Below, in pieces: positions 1 through 6,911 of a stretch of DNA of 12,880 nucleotides. The number at the start of each line of letters is the position of its first letter. Position 1 is the stretch's first letter. Origin of the DNA: Gelria sp. GTDB taxonomy: Bacteria > Bacillota > Syntrophomonadia > Syntrophomonadales > Syntrophomonadaceae. The stretch covers positions 1 to 12,880 of the forward strand of contig DUMX01000179.1 of assembly GCA_012839665.1 (NCBI GenBank), in the 5' to 3' direction. Below the pieces are notes generated by a model. It saw nothing but the letters and a program-made list of their open reading frames with translations, did no database searches and was not told where the DNA came from. The position numbers and the translations under genes were made by a program.

Positions 1-1634
1 TAGGAGGAGATAAACATCCAGACAAAAGGTGACATATATCCCAGCTGACCCTTGGGCAAGGCAAGCTGTGTATTACGAACAATACAGGCAGAAAACAAAT
101 CGGCTTTTACATCCAGATACTTTTCCTCCAGGAACGCCTTTAGCCTTCCATTCATCCCTCTCCCCCCCATATAAGGCGGGTTGGCAATCACCACATGATA
201 CTTGGGGCTGAGGTAGTCTACCTGTTGCAGTGCCTTCAATACCTTTTGATGGGTGGTATTAAAAAAGAGGTTGCTGGAGAGGCCTCTTGCTTCCAGCAGC
301 TGCAGGATATCGGAAACATCGGTAATAACCGGACGAATCAGGGAACCGAAGTTATCCGCTTCCTCGAATAGCTTCAAGGTGGGAAAGAGATTGGCGGTAA
401 ACAGGTCATAACCGATTTCTTCCTGATAATTTTTAAGTTCATCATCCTCAAAGTGGATATTTTCCAATACACATATATGGGGCTGAATTCCTTTGCGGAA
501 AAAACGCCGCTGTTTCTGCCGGGCTTTCATCACCAGAGCAAAGGCTGCCAGTCCTCCGGCACGTTTGTCTATTTCGATACCGTAGAGGTTGTGGGTAAGA
601 ATCTTTTCCGGAATCTCTGCGGGCATATAGCCGGCTTCTTCATAGATTGCATAAAGTAAATCAAAGGCATAGACCAACATGTGCCCGGAGCCGCAGGCGG
701 GGTCGCAGATTTTTATTTCTTCCGGCGACTTAATAACCAGGTAACCTTCCTCTTCCTGCTCCGACTTAATATAATATTCCATTTTTTCTACCAGGCGGGA
801 TTCGGGATGGTTTAACATCCACAGCCGTCCCAGGGAATTCTCCACCAAATAGCGTACAATCCAGTGGGGGGTAAAAAGCTGGGTAGCAGCGGGAATGTTC
901 TCCGGGCTGATTTTGATATTCTTCTTCAAGTCGGCGAAGATCTCGTCCTTTTTCTCAGATATATAGTACTGGTAGAGCCAGCCGATGATTTCAACGTCCT
1001 GCCAATCCTCCTCGGGGATAATCTCCGGGTTGGTCATAGCCCGCAGGAAAGAGATTTCCTGTAGGAGGTTATCGGGAAAAAGGATTTCGGTATAATCTTC
1101 GATTTTCTCAAATAAAAAAGGCAAAATAGTATGCAGGCTATTGCACTGTCTTATCAATAAATATTTAAAAAGACCATTCTGGTCATTTTTTTCTTTCAGT
1201 TCGTAGACCTTTTTCCGGTAAGTATCCCGCGCTTCCTCATTAGCAAAGTCAAAATCCAGGTTAAAGGCTTCCCGCATAATATCAGGCTCTACACTTCCAG
1301 GAATTGTAGAAGATAAAGCTCTAATCCCGGTAGGCAGATAGTCATTTATCTCCATGAAACGCAGGGCACAAAAACGGTTAAACCAGGTATAGGCAACCTC
1401 TTCCATTACCTGCTTATAGCCTTTTTTATTAATTTCGGCAATCAGGCTGTCCCGTTGTTTGACCTGTACACTATCCAAAGATTTTCCGTTTATGTAGATG
1501 GCATCACTGGCCTCAATCTGAGCCTCTTTTACTTTGGCGGCAGTAATGCCCAGTTCATAAGCCTTCTGCTTAACCCGGTTTATTAGTTCAGTTCTGGCAG
1601 CAGCGGCAAAAGCACTGAGATTTGATTTATTCAT
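1..1634 (-). CDS. pglX: BREX adenine-specific DNA methyltransferase PglX (N-terminal part, cut by window edge)
   Basis: Translating the minus strand from the ATG at 1634 gives an open frame of 544 codons with no stop before position 1, so the gene runs off the left edge. PglX is usually about 1,200 residues, so roughly the first half is present. Visible motifs are the SAM-binding motif CDPACGSGHMLV (residues about 310-321, around 669-707) and the catalytic adenine-N6 motif NPPYMGG (residues 485-491, around 162-182), followed by the PglX-like tail ending at SPFVWMFISS. In BREX, PglX methylates adenines in a host motif so that self DNA is spared; it is also needed for defence. The start has an AGGTG ribosome binding site 5 nt upstream (1640-1644). 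It is the fourth gene of the operon, 70 nt after brxC. A run of seven G (162-168) lies in the catalytic-motif codons. Confidence 0.95.
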   Translation of the reverse strand, partial: MNKSNLSAFAAAARTELINRVKQKAYELGITAAKVKEAQIEASDAIYINGKSLDSVQVKQRDSLIAEINKKGYKQVMEEVAYTWFNRFCALRFMEINDYLPTGIRALSSTIPGSVEPDIMREAFNLDFDFANEEARDTYRKKVYELKEKNDQNGLFKYLLIRQCNSLHTILPFLFEKIEDYTEILFPDNLLQEISFLRAMTNPEIIPEEDWQDVEIIGWLYQYYISEKKDEIFADLKKNIKISPENIPAATQLFTPHWIVRYLVENSLGRLWMLNHPESRLVEKMEYYIKSEQEEEGYLVIKSPEEIKICDPACGSGHMLVYAFDLLYAIYEEAGYMPAEIPEKILTHNLYGIEIDKRAGGLAAFALVMKARQKQRRFFRKGIQPHICVLENIHFEDDELKNYQEEIGYDLFTANLFPTLKLFEEADNFGSLIRPVITDVSDILQLLEARGLSSNLFFNTTHQKVLKALQQVDYLSPKYHVVIANPPYMGGRGMNGRLKAFLEEKYLDVKADLFSACIVRNTQLALPKGQLGYMSPFVWMFISS

Positions 1635-1639
1635 GGTAT

Positions 1640-1704
1640 CACCTTTCTGATGAAACGTAAGGAGTAATGAGTAACCGGGGCATCAGGCTTCCCCTTACTC
1701 CTGA
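1640..1704 (-). promoter_or_regulatory. Nested inverted repeat between brxC and pglX
   Basis: The 70-nt gap between brxC and pglX holds an 8-bp perfect inverted repeat, AGGAGTAA at 1660-1667 with TTACTCCT at 1695-1702. Inside it is GGGG (1677-1680) with CCCC (1691-1694). A second, overlapping pair is CTGATG (1647-1652) with CATCAG (1681-1686). On the transcript these could form a hairpin or alternative hairpins just ahead of the pglX ribosome binding site. There is no T-tract, so it does not look like a full terminator. RNA processing, stability or translational control of the methyltransferase are possible roles; this is inference. Confidence 0.45.
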
Positions 1705-4700
1705 CTAATTTATAAACCGGATAACTTTTCTCTGCTTTATAAATCCCTTAAGTTTTTCCCCGAGGCCAGTTAGAAAATTATCTACATCCTCTTCAGTGCG
1801 AAGATCATCCCTGGGGGCAATTTCCCTTAATTCCAACGTCTGGATTTGGGAGTCATTAACGGCATCGCCCTTGTCGTCTCCGCCATTTTCTTCCTGCTTT
1901 TCCTTAATAGCTCTAGCAATTTCACGTAAGATGTTATTACGATAATTTGTACTCTGGGTAATAGCTGCATCCAGCCGTTCGAAACCGGTGCTAGCATTTA
2001 TATATTGATATTTCTCCTTATACCAGTTATTAACATCCAGGCTGAATCTCTCCCTGTCCTCATCACCTAATCCGTATTGGAGCAGGGCTTTGCCTAGTTG
2101 TTCATAGTCTTTTTGGACCGCAGTCCGACTGCTGTCTTTTTTCAGGTTTAGGTTTTCTTCAAAATGCTTATCCAACCAGGCGTTAAGGTCTGGAATTTGA
2201 CTGATTCTTTGGTAGGGTACAGGGTCTTCGATAATCGCTTGTAACTCCGCTGTTTTACTTAAAAAGTCTTCTTCCTGAAGATAGCTCTGATTATCTTCAA
2301 TCCGCTTTAACATCTTCAGACCTTTATCAAAAACTAAATACTGTTTGTTAAAAAATCCTTGTATCATCTTCATGTCTTCATCCCAGTCCAACAAATCGTC
2401 CCGGTATTCCTTTAATTTGTTGAGCAGAGTCTCGTGGTCTTGTTTATATTGTTCTAAGTCCTGTAATATGGTCAGTCCCCGCATCACTAAATCTTTGCCA
2501 GGATATTTCTTGACTTCATAACGTTTAAGATAATCTTCGTTAATCTGCCGGATTTTTTCCTCTATCCTGGTTAATAGTTCCTGAATCAAACCATCTTCAT
2601 CTGAGGGTAAATCAACCAGGTTAAACAACTCTTTGCAAATCTCCCGAACCGTTTTCATGAGTTTTTCATCCAAGCTGACTCGTTTCTTAATCAGCAGTTT
2701 TTCTATTTCGGTCTTTTTGCGCAGATAACCGGGAATAGCCTTGTCCGTTACTTCCAGAAGAGCCCCCTGGTAAAGTAGGCGAATCTTTTGCTCTTTGAAC
2801 AGAGTAGCAGCCATGCCTGCAATGTCAATTTCCCGCCAACCATACGGAGCATCTTCAAACTTGTCCAGGATGTTTTTCATGGTAATTTGTAGGTGCATTG
2901 CGTCCTGCAAATTAATGTAGTTGATTATTTCATCCAGGGCTAACTGGTTCGGCTCTTCTTTGCTCATTATGGTGAACTGCTCCAGATTTTGGTTCAGTAT
3001 ACTCTCTATGTTCTGGTCATTGTCCAGAAATTCTTTAACATAGGACAGTTTATTATAAACGCTCTCCACTAGCAGTTTCAGCCCGTTGTTCATTTTCTCC
3101 TTGGCGCTACTGCCGCGAAGGTCGACTCTCTCTCCATTAGCATAGTACCGTCCTTGCGACAGGGCATTCTCCAGCATACTTTTGGCCCGTGCCTTCCGCT
3201 CCCTGGCTTCTTCTTGCTTCTCAGCCATTATTCTTTTCAGATTAGGAGGCAGATTCGCCTGCTTGATTTTATCGAAGCGTTCTATTTTCAGAGCTTCCTG
3301 CATCTCTTCAAAATAGTCGCTGTGTTCATCCAAACGAATAATCAGATCATTGCTTCCCGCAGAGACCATCTTCAGTTCGGCTTCATCAGCGTCATAATCA
3401 TCAGAAGCCCGGGTAAGAACACGAAGTCCCATCCGTGCCGTCTGATTACCTATACTGGTCTCGTCAATTTTGCGGTTAAAAGGAATGGGGTAGCGTTTGC
3501 TATATTGATACTTCTGCTCCTCGTAGATATCATTGAAGATATAGGTGCCAATCTCCTCAACTACTACTGCTCCATCAATAACGGTGTTTCTAATTTCCCG
3601 GTTGATGTCCTGTTCATCGTCAGTCAGGAAACGGTACTCATCCGCATATTTTTGCACATAATTCTGGGAAATAAGCCGATTTAGAGACTTTTTAATATTT
3701 TCTTTTAAATTTAATTTATTTTCGTTTATCCCGAATATCATCAAGGTAGCGATGTTATCCAGATTAGCCGGAATATCTCCAATGTAACGAATGAGGAATA
3801 AAAGCTTCAAAACATCAATGTCCTGGGCTTCCAACCCCTCACCCCTATATGCGGCTTCGCTAGCCCGCACAATAACCCGCTGGACACTTCCATCTAAAAA
3901 CTCATGAACTGAATCATAAAAGGCATAAAAAGGAATCAGCAATCCCACTTCTTCATCGGCATACTTGCGGGCAGCATCCTGAAAAGCAGACAGCATTGAC
4001 CTTTCCCCTTCGGACAAATGTTTGCCGCTGGCTCCATGGCGTCTAATCTGGTTAAAGACTTCCTGCAGGAGTTTGAACTGATAAGGCACAAAGGGATAGG
4101 TGGCACAAAATTCATCTTCACCACTGTATCCCTTTAAATCAGCCACCGTACCCTCGGAAAAATGAATCAGATTTTTCAAGGTAGCCGCATGTTCACTGTA
4201 GATTAAACGAAGTTTATCGACGGCATGTTCAGACTTTTCCAGGATTCTTTTCTCAATGACCTCATCGACCGAGGCCGAAGAAAGGCTCAGGCGAGTTTTG
4301 AAACGGCCCTGAATCTTAGAGAAATCGTTGCCTTTTACTTTCGTAACTGCATCAATATCTTCCTGAGAAGTGACGATGACCCAGACCTTGCCTTTACAAT
4401 TGGTCCCCAGGTCTTCAGCCACAGTTTGCAGGTTCAGCATCAGTTCGCTATTATCACCGATGTACTGTCCCACCTCATCGGCCAGAAATACGAGGTGAAA
4501 ATTCTCCCCTTTGCTGTCTACATAGTCTTTTACTTCCTGGGCAAATTGCTCAATGCTGATATTCAGGGTCTGGCTGTGGTTAAACCAATTCCTGGCGCTG
4601 CTTTCGGATATGTCAGCACTTGTGCCGAGCGCTACCACCACCGCATCTTCGTCAAAAAGGAAACAACTGCGCCGGTCTTCCCAGGTTTCCCCTTTTATTT

Positions 4701-5259
4701 TAGCAAAATCAGTTTTAAACTGTTCCAGTACCCCTTCCCGGTTAAGATACTTCTCCAGTTCAGCTACCTTAAAATCATCTCCATAGTAGCCCAGGTGTTC
4801 ATAGAATACTTTCAGGAAAACCTTGAGAATGGCTTCTTTATCGCCTTTTATGCCCAAGGGGCTTTTTGAATCTATGTTAAAAAGGATGGTCTCACATTCC
4901 ACCCGTGATGCCCGCTCAATATCGGCGTAAAGGATAGAGTCAGATATCTTATCCGCAAAAAATTCAATCGGTTTTTTGCCTTTAACCTCATTGTTTTCCA
5001 AAAGATAAGAAAGGATTTTTAAGAAATGGGATTTACCAGAACCGAAGAAACCGGATATCCATACCCCCATTTCATCGGTATAACCATCAATTCCTTTTTG
5101 ATAGTTTTGGTAGAAGGTAGCAATATGCTTATGTAATTCTCTGGTAACTACATACTCGTCCAATTCCTGAAAACGATTTTCTTCATCATCCTGTGCTACC
5201 TTTATGACCCCTTTTATTTCCCGGTCTATCTCCTTTTTAAACATTTCCCGTACCAGCAT
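1705..5259 (-). CDS. brxC: BREX P-loop ATPase BrxC
   Basis: A protein of 1,184 residues, matching the usual 1,150-1,250 of BrxC. The N-terminus MLVREMFKKEIDREI is typical of the family. Walker A GFFGSGKS is at residues 70-77, a Walker B-like LVFLADE at 256-262, a sensor-like segment VIVTSQED at about 294-301, and GRFKTRLS at about 318-325 could hold an arginine finger. The C-terminal half is long, charged and helical. BrxC is a large AAA+-type ATPase essential for BREX defence; its mechanism is not settled. A GTG six codons upstream (5277) is in frame, but the GGAGG at 5267-5271 lies 7 nt before the ATG at 5259, so that ATG is preferred. The gene follows brxB after 25 nt and precedes pglX by 70 nt. 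Confidence 0.95.
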   Translation of the reverse strand: MLVREMFKKEIDREIKGVIKVAQDDEENRFQELDEYVVTRELHKHIATFYQNYQKGIDGYTDEMGVWISGFFGSGKSHFLKILSYLLENNEVKGKKPIEFFADKISDSILYADIERASRVECETILFNIDSKSPLGIKGDKEAILKVFLKVFYEHLGYYGDDFKVAELEKYLNREGVLEQFKTDFAKIKGETWEDRRSCFLFDEDAVVVALGTSADISESSARNWFNHSQTLNISIEQFAQEVKDYVDSKGENFHLVFLADEVGQYIGDNSELMLNLQTVAEDLGTNCKGKVWVIVTSQEDIDAVTKVKGNDFSKIQGRFKTRLSLSSASVDEVIEKRILEKSEHAVDKLRLIYSEHAATLKNLIHFSEGTVADLKGYSGEDEFCATYPFVPYQFKLLQEVFNQIRRHGASGKHLSEGERSMLSAFQDAARKYADEEVGLLIPFYAFYDSVHEFLDGSVQRVIVRASEAAYRGEGLEAQDIDVLKLLFLIRYIGDIPANLDNIATLMIFGINENKLNLKENIKKSLNRLISQNYVQKYADEYRFLTDDEQDINREIRNTVIDGAVVVEEIGTYIFNDIYEEQKYQYSKRYPIPFNRKIDETSIGNQTARMGLRVLTRASDDYDADEAELKMVSAGSNDLIIRLDEHSDYFEEMQEALKIERFDKIKQANLPPNLKRIMAEKQEEARERKARAKSMLENALSQGRYYANGERVDLRGSSAKEKMNNGLKLLVESVYNKLSYVKEFLDNDQNIESILNQNLEQFTIMSKEEPNQLALDEIINYINLQDAMHLQITMKNILDKFEDAPYGWREIDIAGMAATLFKEQKIRLLYQGALLEVTDKAIPGYLRKKTEIEKLLIKKRVSLDEKLMKTVREICKELFNLVDLPSDEDGLIQELLTRIEEKIRQINEDYLKRYEVKKYPGKDLVMRGLTILQDLEQYKQDHETLLNKLKEYRDDLLDWDEDMKMIQGFFNKQYLVFDKGLKMLKRIEDNQSYLQEEDFLSKTAELQAIIEDPVPYQRISQIPDLNAWLDKHFEENLNLKKDSSRTAVQKDYEQLGKALLQYGLGDEDRERFSLDVNNWYKEKYQYINASTGFERLDAAITQSTNYRNNILREIARAIKEKQEENGGDDKGDAVNDSQIQTLELREIAPRDDLRTEEDVDNFLTGLGEKLKGFIKQRKVIRFIN

Positions 5260-5284
5260 ATTCGAACCTCCGTTCACGCCTCAC

Positions 5285-5851
5285 TCATTTCACCAACTGG
5301 AAAGCACGATAGTAATTTTCATCTTGAAAACGATTAAATAGTCTTAACGACTGCCCATCATAACTGCCCGGAAAGAAAAGTACCACCGGCAGCTGATCAA
5401 ATACATGATGCAGATTATTAAGAATGGAATGTGAACGCATAAAAGGATATACTTTTCCTACCCCGGTAAGGAATAGTACATCGCCCGGTTTTCGCTCGAA
5501 GGTCATTTTATTAATGTAATCCTGATAACCAACTGCTTTTACAATGGCATCTGCCAATACCGCTCGTCCACGTTCTTCTTCCATTAACGGTATCTGGTCC
5601 AGAATTTTCTTTTCCTGGGCAATGTCTAAGAGGAGTTCGTATAAATCGTATTCTATAATTCTACGATTGGAACCCTCATAGTTAAATTTGCTTTTTATGT
5701 GTTTTATATAATCCCGGACCAACATTTCATCAGCAGGGTCATAGTCAAATATGTAAAAACCGATTTCGTTCCCCAGGCCTTTATTCTGAATGAATGATTC
5801 TGATTGTATCTTGGGAATAATCTGTTCCAGGCGCTTGCTGGTAGTGTTCAT
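5285..5851 (-). CDS. brxB: BREX protein BrxB (DUF1788 family)
   Basis: A protein of 188 residues resembling BrxB/DUF1788 proteins. Recognisable stretches include NEIGFYIFDYDPADEM near the N-terminus, FLTGVGKVYPFMRSHSILNNL in the middle, and VVLFFPGSYDGQSLRLF near the C-terminus. BrxB is a conserved core component of type 1 BREX whose biochemical role is unknown. Two ATG codons are possible. The one at 5860 directly abuts the GGGGG at 5861-5865 and has no room for a ribosome binding site. The one at 5851 lies 9 nt from it and is preferred, shortening the protein by three residues. It sits between brxA (20-nt gap) and brxC (25-nt gap), exactly the order of type 1 BREX. Confidence 0.93.
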   Translation of the reverse strand: MNTTSKRLEQIIPKIQSESFIQNKGLGNEIGFYIFDYDPADEMLVRDYIKHIKSKFNYEGSNRRIIEYDLYELLLDIAQEKKILDQIPLMEEERGRAVLADAIVKAVGYQDYINKMTFERKPGDVLFLTGVGKVYPFMRSHSILNNLHHVFDQLPVVLFFPGSYDGQSLRLFNRFQDENYYRAFQLVK

Positions 5852-5871
5852 TTTTTCCATCCCCCGTTAAT

Positions 5872-6468
5872 CTAATCTTTCCCTATGGCTCTTAAAAAGT
5901 CAACTTCCCCGCGGTCTCGGAAGTGTTTTTCAACTTCTTTGTCCAAAGTAAGTCGCTGTAGTCTTCCGATATTACGGTCAGCTAAAATACCAACTTCATA
6001 AATGATGCGGGTTAACACCTGTTTTAGTTTGGCCACAGTTTCATCGCTCCACCGGGCTACATTCTCCTGCTGCTCCCTTTTAGCAGCAAAAAACTCGTTC
6101 AAGTCTTTTGTCTCCAGAATCAAGTTACCCTGTTCAAATTTTTCTCCGATTACTTCAACCATAAAATCAAGCATGAGACCATTGGTTTTCATGATTGTGT
6201 ACATGTTGATAACCTTGGCCGTTTCAGATGGTTTCTCCGCCAAAAACTTGAGCATAGTCTCGTCCAATATATCTACGCGTTTTTGTACGGTATTTATTCT
6301 TTTGGTAAGGATCTTTTCCGTTACATACTGAAATAGGTTTTGGGTTTTTATTTCCTCCCGAATTTGCTGCTGGCTGTGACCATTCATTTTGAGCCTGGCC
6401 ACCTGCCTGCTTTCGTAAAACAAGAAAGGCGCGCCAGTTAATGCCGCACTATATTTTATTTCCGTCAA
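5872..6468 (-). CDS. brxA: BREX protein BrxA (DUF1819 family)
   Basis: A protein of 198 residues, the normal size for BrxA/DUF1819. It begins MTEIKYSAALTGAPFLFYES, a typical N-terminus of the family, and continues with the charged helical body and the ITxRIxTVQKR-like region. BrxA homologues from other bacteria are small DNA-binding proteins; the exact role in defence is unclear. The start must be the TTG at 6466-6468: reading upstream in frame there is no ATG or GTG before a TAA at 6490-6492. The ribosome binding site is weak (GGG at 6475-6477, 6 nt before the TTG), so translation of the first BREX gene is probably low. It is the first gene after the promoter at 6568-6597. Confidence 0.93.
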   Translation of the reverse strand: MTEIKYSAALTGAPFLFYESRQVARLKMNGHSQQQIREEIKTQNLFQYVTEKILTKRINTVQKRVDILDETMLKFLAEKPSETAKVINMYTIMKTNGLMLDFMVEVIGEKFEQGNLILETKDLNEFFAAKREQQENVARWSDETVAKLKQVLTRIIYEVGILADRNIGRLQRLTLDKEVEKHFRDRGEVDFLRAIGKD

Positions 6469-6567
6469 ACTGTACCCACACTCCCATGTTTATAAAAATA
6501 TTACCTATTGAGGATCGTTTCGAGATTAGTGATAGTTTCCTGTTAAGGTCAATTCCATTTCTTTACC

Positions 6568-6597
6568 ATTATATATTGACTCTATTAAGCTTATCAA
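6568..6597 (-). promoter_or_regulatory. Predicted promoter of the BREX operon
   Basis: On the minus strand a TTGATA -35 box (6592-6597) and a perfect TATAAT -10 box (6568-6573) are separated by 18 nt. A start point near 6561 would give a leader of about 90 nt before the TTG of brxA. This is the best sigma-A-like match facing brxA in the 443-nt divergent region. Confidence 0.65.
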
Positions 6598-6600
6598 ATC

Positions 6601-6624
6601 ATAATGTCATTCGCTCGTCATTAT
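6601..6624 (-). promoter_or_regulatory. Palindromic/direct-repeat site upstream of the BREX promoter
   Basis: This 24-bp site has 6-bp arms ATAATG (6601-6606) and CATTAT (6619-6624) around a partly symmetric centre. It also contains GTCATT twice (6606-6611 and 6617-6622), 11 bp apart, about one helical turn. It lies 3 bp upstream of the BREX -35 box. This fits a binding site for a dimeric regulator, but none is encoded in the window and the role is inference. Confidence 0.35.
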
Positions 6625-6715
6625 AAATATAATAATTTCTAGTTATAGGGACCGGTAGTTTAGCAAAATAGTATTGTTCAAAGGATTTAGCAGATATTTA
6701 TAGCGGTTATACCTA

Positions 6716-6744
6716 TTGACTACATATCTTAGCTTGGTTAAAAT
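6716..6744 (+). promoter_or_regulatory. Predicted promoter of the ABC transporter/DUF1847 operon
   Basis: TTGACT (6716-6721) and TAAAAT (6739-6744) are separated by exactly 17 nt, a strong sigma-A-type promoter on the plus strand. The start point would be near 6751, leaving a leader of about 160 nt. With the BREX promoter this makes 6469-6911 a divergent control region; no small gene was found in it. Confidence 0.7.
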
Positions 6745-6768
6745 AGAAAAAGTTAATAATATTTTGGA

Positions 6769-6785
6769 ATAGTTGTTATAACTAT
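6769..6785 (+). promoter_or_regulatory. Operator-like inverted repeat downstream of the transporter promoter
   Basis: ATAGTT (6769-6774) and AACTAT (6780-6785) form perfect 6-bp arms around a 5-bp AT-rich centre. The site would lie about 20-35 nt inside the transcript, where a bound repressor could block transcription. No cognate regulator gene is in the window. Confidence 0.35.
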
Positions 6786-6789
6786 CTTA

Positions 6790-6890
6790 AATGTGACCGG
6801 GGCATATTAGCATGTGATTAAGGGCATCACCTGCTGTTACGGAAACTGAAGTTACCGCCGCCTTATCACAAGCTTTTATCATTTAAAAAA
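6790..6890 (+). promoter_or_regulatory. Structured 5' leader with alternative stems (possible riboswitch or attenuator)
   Basis: UGUGAUUAAGG (6813-6823) can pair with CCUUAUCACA (6861-6870), with one bulged U. This encloses a hairpin CGG-A-AAC / GUU-A-CCG with a UGAA tetraloop (6840-6857). Alternatively GUGAU (6814-6818) can pair with AUCAC (6826-6830) around a 7-nt loop, and the two pairings exclude each other. The motif GGGCAU occurs twice (6800-6805 and 6822-6827). I could not match it to TPP, Moco, ykkC/guanidine, cobalamin, SAM, purine, THF or preQ1 consensus features that I can recall. It ends about 20 nt before the purine-rich ribosome binding region. A ligand-sensing role is inference. 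Confidence 0.4.
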
Positions 6891-6911
6891 GAGGAGAAGG
6901 AGAGGGTATGT

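Noticed and set aside
29..1064. Plus-strand frames of 60-68 codons opposite pglX
   Set aside because: The minus strand encodes PglX with both methyltransferase motifs, so these are antisense shadows.
3154..4869. Plus-strand open frames of up to 214 codons opposite brxC
   Set aside because: They lie antisense within a clear brxC gene, show no recognisable domain and have hydrophobic, low-information translations typical of antisense frames.
6002..6626. Plus-strand frames of 61 and 109 codons opposite brxA and in its promoter region
   Set aside because: They overlap brxA antisense or consist of AT-rich promoter DNA, with no ribosome binding site or protein-like composition.
6790..6890. Known riboswitch class (TPP, Moco, guanidine, purine, cobalamin, SAM)
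   Set aside because: None of the conserved core sequences that I can recall for these classes could be found in the leader.
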